Positions 7,255-15,398 of a DNA stretch of 64,000 nucleotides are shown one piece after another. The notes beneath the pieces were generated by a model. The model was given only the letters and a program-made list of their open reading frames with translations, did no database searches and was not told where the DNA came from. Source of the DNA: Bacillus sp. EB600. Lineage in GTDB: Bacteria > Bacillota > Bacilli > Bacillales > Cytobacillaceae. How positions within the stretch are numbered: the stretch's first letter is position 1; each line of letters opens with the position of its first letter. Position numbers and translations under genes: made by a program. The stretch spans positions 1 to 64,000 of the forward strand of contig NZ_JAEVLT010000019.1 of assembly GCF_024494385.1 (NCBI RefSeq), read 5' to 3'.

Positions 7255-7648
7255 AAGTTTGTGAAGTTTTTTAAACGCTCTTCTTAAAAAAGTTCACAAA
7301 CTTTGCGAAGCGCAAGCGTAGCACCCTTGACTGCCCTAATGAGCAAACGATTACAATAAGGAGAACAAAGAAGGAGATAAACCTTGCCCCGAGCATTATA
7401 GCGATCCAACGGGCTACCGTTGGCTGGGTTTGGGCGAGGAGCCCAAGGTCTTAAAGTTTTTCGGCTCGTTTGGTACGGCGGCTTGCCGTAAATGGAACAG
7501 GAACCTACGGAATGTAGGCGCTAGCTGTACAGACCGTGGTTATCGGTCCATTTAGTGCCAAAGCGACACGTACGGAATGACAGAAAGGCACTTTTTTAAC
7601 CAGACCAAAAAAATCGGCGTACATTATGTTCAAAATGTACGCCTTTTT
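7255..7648 (+). ncRNA. Second structured-RNA segment with terminators
   Basis: Starts with a 19-bp stem (7255-7273 with 7285-7303, one mismatch), then hairpins CCAACGG/CCGTTGG (7406-7423), TTGGGC/GCCCAA (7430-7446), TACGGC/GCCGTA (7474-7490), CCTAC/GTAGG (7504-7518) and GACCG/CGGTC (7532-7548). It ends with GTGCC ... GGCAC-TTTTTT (7555-7597) and another terminator (7616-7648). A block ATAAGGAGAACAAAGAAGG is shared with the first segment (~6568 and ~7354). The T-run orientation supports plus-strand transcription. Confidence 0.5.
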
Positions 7649-7903
7649 GGTGAAAATTTAACATCTTTTACACATTAAACGGACTAAACAATTTATGTTC
7701 ACTATGTATAATGTATAATATGTGAGCGTTAGCGATCCCTTTACTTTGGAAGGGGCGTGTAACCTTGATAGGTGTTGGAGTAGGAGTAACCTGCTCCCTA
7801 TCCATGAGAAACACGCCCCTGCAAGGTTCAAAGTCAAGGGCACATATTACATATTATACATAACTAATATGTAAGAGCTTATTATTATCAACAAATTTTC
7901 ACC
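7649..7903. other. Structured, pseudoknot-capable element bounded by inverted repeats
   Basis: Outer inverted repeat GGTGAAAATTT (7649-7659) / AAATTTTCACC (7893-7903). A second near-perfect 21-bp repeat at 7704-7724 / 7841-7861. Inside, AGGGGCGTGT (7751-7760) pairs with ACACGCCCCT (7811-7820), GATAGG with CCTATC, and CCTTG (7763-7767) can pair across with CAAGG (7822-7826), a pseudoknot. No coding potential. Either an RNA element or a small non-autonomous mobile element. Confidence 0.55.
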
Positions 7904-8149
7904 TTTAGTCTTGATAATTCTTTCCTTTCTGATCAGTCCGTAGTGCAGCCGTCCTAAATATGTTATTTATGCTCTTGATCTAGGATCTATAAAGTTCTTA
8001 TTTCTGAAGAAAATACGCAGCCTTAAGGGTGCCAGATTGATAAAAATTGAATTGGCTTGAAAACATTTAAAAATTCAATCATGCACATATTTAGAAAAGA
8101 GGAATCTTTTCCATTAGAATTGAATCAATTATTTATCTAATTCTAATAA
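7904..8149. other. Intergenic, no gene seen
   Basis: AT-rich with a stretch (7930-8040) resembling the first 110 bases of the window. Nothing coding recognised. Confidence 0.4.
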
Positions 8150-8180
8150 AAAAACTGGATAGCGTTTTAAGACTATCCAG
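8147..8180 (-). terminator. Terminator of the truncated GmrSD gene
   Basis: CTGGATAG ... CTATCCAG (8155-8180), followed on the minus strand by TTTTTTTATTAG. Confidence 0.75.
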
Positions 8181-8232
8181 CACATCCTATTTCTTTAGAT
8201 ACCTTGGGATCAAGTTAAAAGAGAAGTATACT

Positions 8233-8995
8233 TTACTGATCTTCACCTCGATGCTTATCAAAAGACTGTTTTATCAGGTACATAACATCCTCAATCTCCT
8301 CGAACGTGGAAATACCTATCTCCACATCACCATTACCCCATCTTCCCAAGTTAGTAACATCTTTACAAATCCCCTTTGGATCATGTACCTCATTAAAAGC
8401 CATATTTAGACTTAATCGTAATCTGCTCTTTTGAGGTACTATATCAACAAAATTTGTTGTAGTTTTATAAGCAATATAAAGTTTTTTGAATTCTTCCCTT
8501 ACTGAACTATCAAGGTTGCCTATCCTTTTTCTAAGTTCCTCAAACAGTTCTAACATATTACCAGTTAAATCGGGGAAATCATTAATTGTATAAATTACAT
8601 TCTCACCTTCATTTGCCCTTTTCTTATATTTTGCTACCACATCTTCAGATAGTTCTGGATAATTCCAAACTAAAATGGCCTGCTCAGCAAGTCTCTTACC
8701 TCTATTCATAATTTCTTGTTCATTCCAAGTTTCAAGCTGACCTAACCCTTTATTTAATCGTACCGGACTATCGGCAAAACCACCATCCATATCCCTTTTT
8801 GCTTTAAATGGTTTATCACTCAATTCGGAATTATATCTTGTCAACGTCAAATTTCCTAAAGTATGGAGATGGATCCGCTGAACTTCTTCCCAATTTTCGC
8901 CGATGTCTTTTCGCCATTCGGTAGATAAGTTCTTATTTTGAGGCATGATATGTTCAATTGTATAGCTTTCTATATCAATAATTTCTTTCCGCTTT
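8233..8995 (-). pseudogene. 5'-truncated GmrSD-type (DUF262/DUF1524) restriction gene
   Basis: The readable C-terminal part starts with YTIEHIMPQN, the HNH motif of the DUF1524 nuclease half of GmrSD enzymes, which cut glucosylated or otherwise modified phage DNA. An ATG (8946) lies inside this motif, so it is not a genuine start. Downstream is a HLHTLGNLTLT block typical of the same family, then a C-terminal region (RLRLSLNMAFNEVHDPKGIC) like the DUF5655 tail often attached to these proteins. The N-terminal DUF262 NTPase half (~350 residues or more) is absent; the frame degenerates near 9000. The nuclease should be inactive without its partner domain. Confidence 0.8.
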
Positions 8996-9099
8996 TTTTT
9001 TATAGTTGCAGCAACTGCTGAAATTAATAAATTCCTGATACTTAATAATCGTGATTATATTCGCAAAGTGGGTTTCATGAAGAATCATCATTCTTTAAC

Positions 9100-9146
9100 T
9101 TTACATTGATAATTATATCGCGTTACGATATAATTATCAATGTAAA
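9100..9146. promoter_or_regulatory. Long palindrome with MarR-type operator
   Basis: 21-bp arms (9100-9120 and 9126-9146) around CGTTA form an almost perfect 47-bp palindrome whose core is TATCG-CGTTA-CGATA (9116-9130). The same TATCG-N5-CGATA core lies in front of the marR-like gene (10147-10161). Upstream of the 39-aa membrane peptide gene at 9220. Confidence 0.7.
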
Positions 9147-9219
9147 CCACCACCGATTCCTAGGGTTTCTTTGAATAGTAACCACTGATATATTAATACT
9201 TTTAGAGGGAGGAACGAAA

Positions 9220-9339
9220 ATGCATTGGATTAGTCACCCAGCCATAATTTTTTTTGCAGCGACCGCTGTTGACTTAATGTTTTATCAATCAATTGAAATT
9301 TTCCATGCGTTCTTTGATTTTATTCAGAATAAACCATAG
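9220..9339 (+). CDS. Tiny membrane protein (39 aa), likely MarR-controlled
   Basis: ATG after GAGGGAGG with normal spacing. One hydrophobic helix (HPAIIFFAATAVDLMFY) followed by an aromatic, amphipathic tail. Too short for most gene callers, but it has an excellent ribosome site and sits downstream of a 47-bp palindrome whose core matches the operator of the MarR-type gene at 9714. Function unknown; could be a stress-responsive membrane peptide. Confidence 0.55.
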   Translation: MHWISHPAIIFFAATAVDLMFYQSIEIFHAFFDFIQNKP

Positions 9340-9713
9340 TTAAAATAAGGTTATAAACAATTATTGCAAAGAGCACATTATCAGCATTTTTCACCTTAAT
9401 CCAAGGAGGTTCAAAATAATCAATTTATTTTGAACTTTAATAATATTCCTAATATCATTCGTGTTAAACCAGATAAAAATAGCAAAAAGAAACCCCTAAA
9501 AAGGGGATATCAGCTTGAATATACTCTTGTATTTCCACCCGAATGTTATGCGCCTCTTGTGTGTGTTGGATTCTTGAATCATCCTAACACTAATTGACAT
9601 GATGGAAAAGCAGCATCTACTTTGGTGTATTTAGCCAAATAGAAGTGTGCTATAATTTTTACTCTTTTTAATTACACCTTGAATTTACAGTTATAGCTAC
9701 GTAAAATGAGGGG
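9340..9713. other. Intergenic with an 11-bp perfect stem-loop
   Basis: GTTCAAAATAA (9410-9420) / TTATTTTGAAC (9426-9436) sits immediately after AAGGAGG, so the hairpin would sequester a ribosome site, but no good start follows. A CCCCT-aaaa-AGGGG hairpin at ~9495 may terminate. No other gene seen. Confidence 0.4.
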
Positions 9714-10106
9714 TTAATTTAAATCGAATTTTTTTAAAAATTTTATACGATTAATTTCTTCGAGATGAGTTTCTGATAACTTCTCCAATATCTCTTTCCC
9801 TTCCTGAGTTACTTCAACAAGGACACTACGGCCATCTTCTGGATTCCGTCTTCGAGAAACAAAGCTCAATTGTTCACACCGGTCTATTAAGCCAACACAT
9901 GCATGATGAGTGATTTGCAATCGTTCCGATAGCTCCCGAGGAGTAGCAAAATCTCTTTGAGGAAATCCCATTATTGCTAGTAACAACTGATGTTGTTGAG
10001 GTGTAATTCCGAGTTCCCGGGCAGCAGATTCACTAAAGCTAAGAAATTTACGTAATTGGTATCTAAATTCTGACAAGAATATATAAGCGTCTTTAGATAG
10101 AGTCAT
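9714..10106 (-). CDS. MarR-family transcriptional regulator (130 aa)
   Basis: Winged-helix protein: helix-turn-helix around TPRELSERLQITHHACVGLI, then the wing RRRNPEDGRSVLVEVTQEG. It has the dimerising N-terminal helices but a slightly short C-terminus for the family (usually ~140-150). Proteins of this type repress genes and are released by small ligands or oxidation. The operator core TATCG-N5-CGATA upstream of its own start recurs before the 39-aa membrane peptide, defining a probable two-target regulon. ATG after AAGAAGG. Confidence 0.88.
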   Translation of the reverse strand: MTLSKDAYIFLSEFRYQLRKFLSFSESAARELGITPQQHQLLLAIMGFPQRDFATPRELSERLQITHHACVGLIDRCEQLSFVSRRRNPEDGRSVLVEVTQEGKEILEKLSETHLEEINRIKFLKKFDLN

Positions 10107-10146
10107 AAAGAAATCAACCTTCTTAATTTTATATTATTGATAAGTA

Positions 10147-10161
10147 TATCGTAACACGATA
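10147..10161 (-). promoter_or_regulatory. MarR-type operator
   Basis: TATCGTAACACGATA, an inverted repeat with five-base spacer, 40 bases upstream of the regulator start; same core as 9116-9130. Confidence 0.65.
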
Positions 10162-10382
10162 CACTTTTTTTAAAGTGCAATTACTTTCTATTCCGATAAA
10201 TTTTTTTTAGAATAGGTAATATCGCAAATTTCATTAAAAGGGTAAAGAATGTTCTTAGTTTACCACGGGAAAATTAATAGACCAAATTGTGAGGAATCTA
10301 ATTGATACAAATACAAAAGCTTACTCATTTTTTTCAAGAAGAACAGTGGATTTTTTTTAAGAAAAATCCACTGATTTATTTA

Positions 10383-10492
10383 TTATGACTTTAGTCAGTT
10401 GAGCTCGCGATAGCGTGCGAAACAAAAAACCACCTGCTATGCGGGTGGGTGATAAGTGGTTAGACCAAACAAAAAATTCACTTTTTTCTATA
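10383..10492 (+). repeat. Solitary IS200 left end (110 bp)
   Basis: Matches 5003-5112 at every base but one. No transposase follows. A 12-bp inverted repeat CAGTGGATTTTT/AAAAATCCACTG lies just before it (~10346-10375). Either a decayed second copy of the element or a non-autonomous derivative. Confidence 0.8.
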
Positions 10493-10768
10493 CTACCGCC
10501 TACACAGGTTCTACATACTGGTTTATATCTTAAATTATCGGATGAATACTACTAACTAGTTAACAATTCTTTTCCCAGTTGGAAATAATCGTCCTGATCT
10601 GTTTGAATGTCCAATAAGCTGTTCGATAGTAATAGGAAACCCAGTATTTTGCTAGATTCAGTGGAAATATAAAGCCAATTTTAGGAAGTTGGCCAAACTG
10701 AACCCCTTGATATTTCAAGGGGTTCAGTTTATCCGGATGACGCAGTTTTTTGTATGTTCAAGTGAAAA
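10493..10768. other. Intergenic with strong terminator
   Basis: A 16-bp st em AACTGAACCCCTTGA / TCAAGGGGTTCAGTT (10696-10729) forms a bidirectional terminator. The preceding GCCAATTTTAGGAAGTTGGC recurs near 17480 beside another CCCCTTG terminator, a shared intergenic module. A short minus-strand open stretch here lacks a start and is not called. Confidence 0.5.
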
Positions 10769-10864
10769 TTAGTAACTCATATAAAACGAACCAACAATAA
10801 TTAATAGGATAAAGAGGACAACAATTAAAGCAAATCCTGAAGTTAAGTAAAAAATACGCTCTCC
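10769..10864 (-). pseudogene. YjcZ-like sporulation protein remnant
   Basis: The minus-strand frame reads GFALIVVLFILLIIVG near its end, the hallmark of the very small YjcZ-family sporulation membrane proteins. There is no usable start codon in the open frame (a stop lies at ~10865-10867), and the usual glycine/tyrosine-rich N-terminus is missing. A second startless copy lies at 37528-37608. Confidence 0.5.
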
Positions 10865-10886
10865 TAAGAAAACGTATTAAAAACAC

Positions 10887-10994
10887 CTATACTTTTCCAA
10901 ACAACGCCAAGTATAGATATACCCCAATGAGAATTATATATAAGATGACAATTTTCGAATAATTCTTAGGTGAACCTCTATTTCGGTTTTTCAA
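10887..10994 (-). CDS. Small membrane protein (35 aa)
   Basis: TTG start with a perfect AGGAGGTGA seven bases upstream. A basic N-terminus (KNRNRGSPKN) is followed by a single hydrophobic helix (IVILYIILIGVYLYLALFG). It precedes the YjcZ-like remnant on the same strand; both may belong to a spore-expressed unit. No family recognised. Confidence 0.55.
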   Translation of the reverse strand: MKNRNRGSPKNYSKIVILYIILIGVYLYLALFGKV

Positions 10995-11552
10995 TGTTCC
11001 TTCACCTCCTATTTATTTGGGGTTGTACATTATATGAAAATATCTTTGGTTGGTATGGACAAACATACACACACTTTGAATTTAATGGGAGGTTATATGT
11101 TGGGGATGTTTAGGCGATCCCATTGTTTTTGCGAAAAGGTGCAATAAATGCAAGGGGATTATTCAAGTAAGGGGTAGCTTGAGTTGAAGGAGTATCAGGC
11201 TCCATCAGCAGCCTTTTTTGTGGATTCAGAAGAAAAACCAAATGTAACATAATAGAGTTTTTGTTACATTTGGTGAATTTTAGCTCTTTTACTTATTAAC
11301 TTTTAGAATTCTAAAACGGTCGTTTTTTGAAGCAAGGACAACTTATTGTATTACCCACTCTTAAAGATTAGATTGTTCATATATTAATGTGAGTCTAAAA
11401 AGGGGGGAATGAGGATGAGCAGATTCATTATGTGATGAAAGGAGCAAAACACGGAGCTTTCTTTTACACCTGAGGGAATCATCTTAATCTTTTTTTAAAA
11501 CCTCCTCTGAAGCCGTTAGAGATTTGTCTAAAGTAAGAAAGGTGGAATCTAC
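10995..11552. other. Intergenic; possible zinc-ribbon remnant
   Basis: A short plus frame near 11090-11180 encodes CWGC ... CNKCKG, a zinc-ribbon-like pattern, but no start codon is in frame with the GGGAGG site, so it is not called as a gene. 11238-11273 is a copy of the dispersed ATGTAAC stem-loop. 11262-11318 is an inverted copy of 32600-32665. Confidence 0.35.
11238..11273. repeat. Dispersed ATGTAACA/TGTTACAT stem-loop
   Basis: CCAAATGTAACA (11238-11249) pairs perfectly with TGTTACATTTGG (11262-11273). One of at least twelve loci of this repeat between 11 and 34 kb. Confidence 0.7.
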
Positions 11553-12449
11553 ATGGCAGCTAGCATTACAAGTACATTACCTGGGATAGTCCCTGTAGGA
11601 ACAACAATACCCTTTCAGATATGTACAACAGCAACCCCTCCAGATTTAGGGACAATCGTTACCATCCCAATCATATTGGCCAATCCAGCTCAACGGAATG
11701 ACTTTGTTTTGACCTTTATCCCTCCAGTTGGAAATCCTGAGATAATTCACTTTGATAGTAGTGGAAGGGCATTGTTTGGTCCAAGTACCGGTTTTCCGTT
11801 ACAAAATGCCTGTAGTAACTTTACAATTCAATTCAATGTACCAGGAAGCTACACATATACCCTCCAGATTGTTAGAAAATCTGATGGAGCAATATTGGCG
11901 ACATTTACCCAAACTGTGGAGGCCTTTTTACCAACGCCACCTCCAACGATTAGTTGTCCGCCAAATATAACGATATCAAATGATCCTGGGGTTTGTGGAG
12001 CAACCGTAAACTATCCACCCCCTATGGTAACCGATGAGTGTCCTGCTGGTTTTACCGTAGTTTGTAATTCGCCATCGGGTTCCTTCTTCCCTGTCGGAGC
12101 GACCACAGTCACGTGTACGGTTACGGACCCTTGTGGTGGATCTGCTTCTTGCACGTTTACCGTAACTGTAAATGACACTGAACCACCGGCTATCACCTGT
12201 CCAGCTGATATTACGGTATTTAATGATCCAGGTCGAAATGGAGCATTTGTAAACTTTCCAGAACCAACCGTAAGCGACAACTGTCCTGGTGTTACTGCTG
12301 TTTGTACGCCAGCATCTGGTTCTTTCTTTCCTCCTGGTACGACAACGGTCACTTGTACAGCAACAGATGCAGCGGGAAATACCAGCACTTGTTCTTTTAA
12401 TGTGACGGTAACTGTAGACCCTTGCCGGTTTTTGAGTCGGAGATGCTGA
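11553..12449 (+). CDS. HYR-domain surface protein (298 aa)
   Basis: ATG after AAAGGTGG. Residues ~1-130 form a threonine/proline-rich beta domain without recognised family. Residues ~135-215 and ~216-295 are two hyalin-repeat (HYR) modules, each with the pattern ISCP-ITI ... FFPVGATTVTCT-TD and a PPxITCP start. HYR domains are immunoglobulin-like adhesion modules. No signal peptide or anchor is visible, as with spore-coat or exosporium proteins assembled from the mother-cell cytoplasm. It lies among other spore-surface-type genes. A strong terminator follows. Confidence 0.8.
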   Translation: MAASITSTLPGIVPVGTTIPFQICTTATPPDLGTIVTIPIILANPAQRNDFVLTFIPPVGNPEIIHFDSSGRALFGPSTGFPLQNACSNFTIQFNVPGSYTYTLQIVRKSDGAILATFTQTVEAFLPTPPPTISCPPNITISNDPGVCGATVNYPPPMVTDECPAGFTVVCNSPSGSFFPVGATTVTCTVTDPCGGSASCTFTVTVNDTEPPAITCPADITVFNDPGRNGAFVNFPEPTVSDNCPGVTAVCTPASGSFFPPGTTTVTCTATDAAGNTSTCSFNVTVTVDPCRFLSRRC

Positions 12450-12465
12450 ATTGATGGTTCAATCA

Positions 12466-12505
12466 AATGATGAGACTGTGAAGAACCGAAGCAGTCTCAT
12501 CATTT
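12466..12505 (+). terminator. Rho-independent terminator
   Basis: AATGATGAGACTG ... CAGTCTCATCATT followed by TATTTTG, after the HYR gene. Confidence 0.85.
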
Positions 12506-12700
12506 ATTTTGTGTGAAAACAAACAGTGTCATAACTTTTTAAGTTATGCTCCAACCGAATGTAACATAATGAATATTGGACTAAACCGCTAGCGCGGTGG
12601 TAAACCCCAAAACCCTAAATTTATCCACTATCCTTGAACTTGTTAATCCCTTAATATTTTCATGCAGGTCTCCTGCTAATAAATATTGAGGAGAAAAAAC

Positions 12701-13171
12701 ATGGATAACAAAGTACAAATTTTACTACAAATGAGAGAAGATATTCTACTTCGGGGGTTATCGAAAAATACCCTGGAGATTTACACCTTGAATGCACGAA
12801 TCTTTCTTGATTATTGTAATTCTCCATTGGATCAACTGGATGAGGAAGACATTCGCAAGTTCTTATCGCACTTGATTCATGAGAAAAAAGTTTCGCCAGG
12901 AACTGTTAATTCTTATAGTGCTGCCATTCGTTTCCTTTTTGCAGTGACATTGAATCGCACTCTAAATTATCTTCAAATACCACGTCAGAAAAAGCGCAAA
13001 ACACTTCCAGAGGTTTTAACGCGAGAAGAAGTATTCTCTATCATTAACAGTTGCCATAATATCAAACATAAGGCTATGTTGATGCTAGTTTATAGTGCTG
13101 GGTTTCGTCCAATAGAGTTATGTTACTTTCAGTTTCAATTGGACACACAAAAAAGCTGTAGACGCAGCTGA
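12701..13171 (+). pseudogene. Truncated tyrosine recombinase/integrase
   Basis: ATG at 12701 after GAGGAG. The N-terminal SAM-like core-binding domain is intact (ILLRGLSKNTLEIYTLNA, then a helical region). The catalytic domain begins with KAMLMLVYSAGFRPIELC, equivalent to the AGLR-E block holding the first catalytic Arg, and then stops. The K, HxxR, H/W and Tyr residues are all missing (~150 residues). The break coincides with a sequence containing GCTG-tagacg-CAGC that resembles 33405-33460, so truncation by a repeat is likely. Not functional as a recombinase. Confidence 0.8.
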
Positions 13172-13267
13172 TACTTTTTTAAACTATAGCACCCAATATG
13201 ATTCGATTTTAAATTTATCAAAGTGGTGAGCGAATAATTTCTTTGCTACAATGTTTAATATATCTTG

Positions 13268-13352
13268 AACAGGCGTTGGAGTTCGCCTTAATTGCCTTAG
13301 AGCTAATGACTCCTACCAGTACGTATTAATTTTACTGGTAGGAGTCTATTTT
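13268..13352 (+). promoter_or_regulatory. Fluoride riboswitch (crcB motif)
   Basis: GGCGTTGGAGTTCGCC (13272-13287) and AGCTAATGACTCCTAC (~13301-13316) are the two conserved blocks of the fluoride aptamer; the first differs from consensus (GGCGATGG) by one base. The second block can pair with ACTGGTAGGAGTC, followed by TATTTTTTT, a terminator that ligand binding would disrupt. It directly precedes a crcB/fluC gene, the canonical target. Confidence 0.88.
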
Positions 13353-13383
13353 TTTAGGGGAAATTACTAAAGAGGTGAAGAAA

Positions 13384-13683
13384 ATGGTTTATATTTTTGT
13401 TGGCATAGCTGGGGTTTTAGGCTCTTTATCACGTTATTACTTGGGATTATCCATTGGTACATGGTGGCATCACGATTTTCCACTTCCGACATTATCAATT
13501 AATCTTATCGGTTGTTTTATTCTTAGTTGGCTCACAATGTACATATCCCGATTAAACCTCCTTCATCCATACCTTGTCACTGGAATAGGTACAGGTTTTA
13601 TTGGATCATTTACAACCTTTTCTACATTTAGCGTAGAAACGGTTAAATTAATTCATTCCTCACATCGCTACTTTTTGGCTTAA
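13384..13683 (+). pseudogene. crcB: Fluoride channel CrcB/FluC, 3'-truncated
   Basis: ATG at 13384 with AGAGG eight bases upstream. Recognisable CrcB: IAGVLGSLSRYYLG at the N-terminus, LSINLIGCFILSW in the second helix, and the signature GTGFIGSFTTFSTFSVET, including the Phe box lining the fluoride pore. The protein stops ~15-25 residues early: after LIHSSH the sequence runs into an IS231-like remnant on the opposite strand, so the fourth membrane helix is lost. FluC channels export fluoride as dual-topology dimers; this copy is probably inactive even though its riboswitch is intact. Confidence 0.82.
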
Positions 13684-13863
13684 CCACACGCACAACGCCA
13701 CTAAATCTTCGGCCGGGTACTTACTCGTCCTTTGAACAAAACCTACCTTTTTGGACAACTGTTTGAGAGCATGCGGAGATAAAGATTGTTGTAATTCAAG
13801 TGAAAAGAGAGTAAGTTCATCTGAAACCTCACGGCACATAAAAAACACCATCCTTTCCATCAT
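13660..13863 (-). pseudogene. IS231-like (IS4 family) transposase fragment
   Basis: The minus frame (ELTLFSLELQQSLSPHALKQ, then KKVGFVQRTSKY and LVALCVWLSQ) matches the N-terminus of IS231-type transposases. Only ~67 residues remain of ~480; the catalytic DDE region is absent. It overlaps the broken 3' end of crcB, so the insertion and a later deletion explain that truncation. The other end lies somewhere in 13864-14000. Confidence 0.7.
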
Positions 13864-14007
13864 ATTACAGAAAGAATAGCGTTTTTTTCGTTTTAGGGGT
13901 AATAATTTGCCTTAACTTGATGGGCATGGGGTAGCGACAGGAAATTGTAATTTACAACGCTAAGTTCATACCCTTTGATTTTGTGAGAGTTTCATATCCA
14001 TTCAAAA

Positions 14008-14442
14008 CTAATTTAATTTTTTAATGACAATAGAAGCGTTTACGTTTGTTTGTGTGCCTCCTGCCAAAGTCTGAAGGGTAACTGCTGCAGCAGAAGTATG
14101 ATTTCGAAGGGTCAGAACATCACCGGCTGCTATCGCGATTATAGCCTGACCGTTGTTTTGCTGAGTACCGGCACCTGAACCGTAGACTGTTCCCGCAACC
14201 GGCGCGCCATTTAAAAATAGTGCGAATTGGCTGGTTTCTACACTCGACACGGAGAAAGTAACTTCGTAGTATCCCGGACTGGTAACTACAATTTGAGAGG
14301 TTCCGGGGGTGTGCGTAATTCCAGGTGTAGTTATTCCATTTGAATCAAAAATGACAGGATCATCTACAGCTACCGTTTCAAGACTTAGGTTGTAAATATA
14401 CCCGTATTGGGATAACCCACCTGCTAAGATTAAAACAATCAC
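14008..14442 (-). CDS. BclA C-terminal-domain-like exosporium protein (144 aa)
   Basis: GTG start at 14442 with GGAGGG seven bases upstream. The body (VFDSNG ... TPGTSQIVVTSPGYYEVTF ... TQQNNGQAIIAIAAGDVLTL ... LQTLAGGTQTNVNASIVIKKL) matches the TNF/C1q-like trimerising C-terminal domain of BclA-family exosporium glycoproteins. It has no collagen-like stalk, only a ~20-residue N-terminus. Such proteins sit on the outer spore surface. A longer relative with a collagen stalk is at 38231-38926. Confidence 0.8.
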   Translation of the reverse strand: MIVLILAGGLSQYGYIYNLSLETVAVDDPVIFDSNGITTPGITHTPGTSQIVVTSPGYYEVTFSVSSVETSQFALFLNGAPVAGTVYGSGAGTQQNNGQAIIAIAAGDVLTLRNHTSAAAVTLQTLAGGTQTNVNASIVIKKLN

Positions 14443-14753
14443 TTAAAATCCCTCCCTATACCCATACGAATAGAATCATAGTATTTTCCCTTATAAAACT
14501 TAAATTTTGTTAAATACAAAGAAATTGTTTACTCATAACCCGCACTTGAAAATCGGACATAATTTATGACAAGGAAATTCTTTACCTTTGCCTGTGTGAC
14601 ACGAACAAAAATTCGACCAAAATGACAGTTTAACCAGAAAATCGATCACCTATGAATTAAGTAGAAATCTCGAACAATATGAATGTTATAAGTTATCAAT
14701 TATTTAACCGATTAAACAACATTTTTGTGTTTCCACATATATTGTAGGTCAAT
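14443..14753. other. Intergenic, promoter region
   Basis: Non-coding; CATATATT at ~14736 could be part of a mother-cell (SigK-like) -10 element for nearby spore genes. That is a weak inference. Confidence 0.3.
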
Positions 14754-14867
14754 TGCCGTCACAAAGTTAGAAGTTAGCAATAAAATATAATACCGGAGTA
14801 GGACAAGCACACTTGCTTAGTATCCTTCCACAAACTCCGTAAACTTGAAAAAAAGGAGTGAATACAA

Positions 14868-15152
14868 ATGCCTATCGTTAAACCGTTCATGGCGGGAAGA
14901 AGATTTGTAAGCACCATTGGAGCTGGTACAATTGCAGGCGCTGATGTGACATATGCTAATACAGATTTCACTGATGATACTGGTGGTGTTTCAACATTTC
15001 CTTCTTCACCTCCAGTTGTAAATTTATATATTAATGCTTTACTTCAAACAAGTGATACTGTAACAGGTCTTTCAACTACTGCAGTAACGATTGTAGGTGG
15101 AGCTACACTTGATCCTGCTACTCCAATTGTACTTGAATTTGTTATAAACTAA
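14868..15152 (+). CDS. DUF4183 spore-associated protein (94 aa), copy A
   Basis: ATG after AAAAAAGGAGTG. A single DUF4183 domain (VVNLYINALLQTSDTVTGL, then PATPIVLEFVIN) preceded by a basic N-terminus MPIVKPFMAGRRF. The protein is identical in all 94 residues to the copy at 31546-31830. DUF4183 is common in Bacillus spore-surface proteins and also occurs as the C-terminal domain of the collagen-like protein encoded convergently next door. No signal peptide. Molecular role unknown. Confidence 0.85.
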   Translation: MPIVKPFMAGRRFVSTIGAGTIAGADVTYANTDFTDDTGGVSTFPSSPPVVNLYINALLQTSDTVTGLSTTAVTIVGGATLDPATPIVLEFVIN

Positions 15153-15165
15153 TCCTATTTCATGC

Positions 15166-15196
15166 AAATGCTGACATCTAATTGTCAGCATTTGTG
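15166..15196 (+). terminator. Terminator
   Basis: AAATGCTGACA ... TGTCAGCATTT after the DUF4183 gene; same sequence in copy B. Confidence 0.8.
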
Positions 15197-15241
15197 TTCA
15201 CTGTATAACCAAAATCACAAAACATACATAATCTCTCATCA

Positions 15242-15395
15242 TTACATCTTAATTCTCACAAATTGAAGAATAATAGGACTTCCTGCTTCAGGTACATCAC
15301 CGGAAGTAAGTGTAATCTTTCCAGGTTCAACCATATATTGATTTTGCGGTTGTAATATACCATTAATAAAAAGGTTAATAAACGATACAGTTACT
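15242..15395 (-). pseudogene. Startless DUF4183 fragment, copy A
   Basis: Frame reading [18 protein letters not shown] ... [14 protein letters not shown] is clearly the C-terminal half of a DUF4183 domain, matching the neighbouring collagen-like protein, but no start codon or ribosome site exists. It lies just 3' of that gene's stop in another frame. Probably an ancient domain duplication that decayed. Copy B is at 31920-32090. Confidence 0.65.
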
Positions 15396-15398
15396 TTT

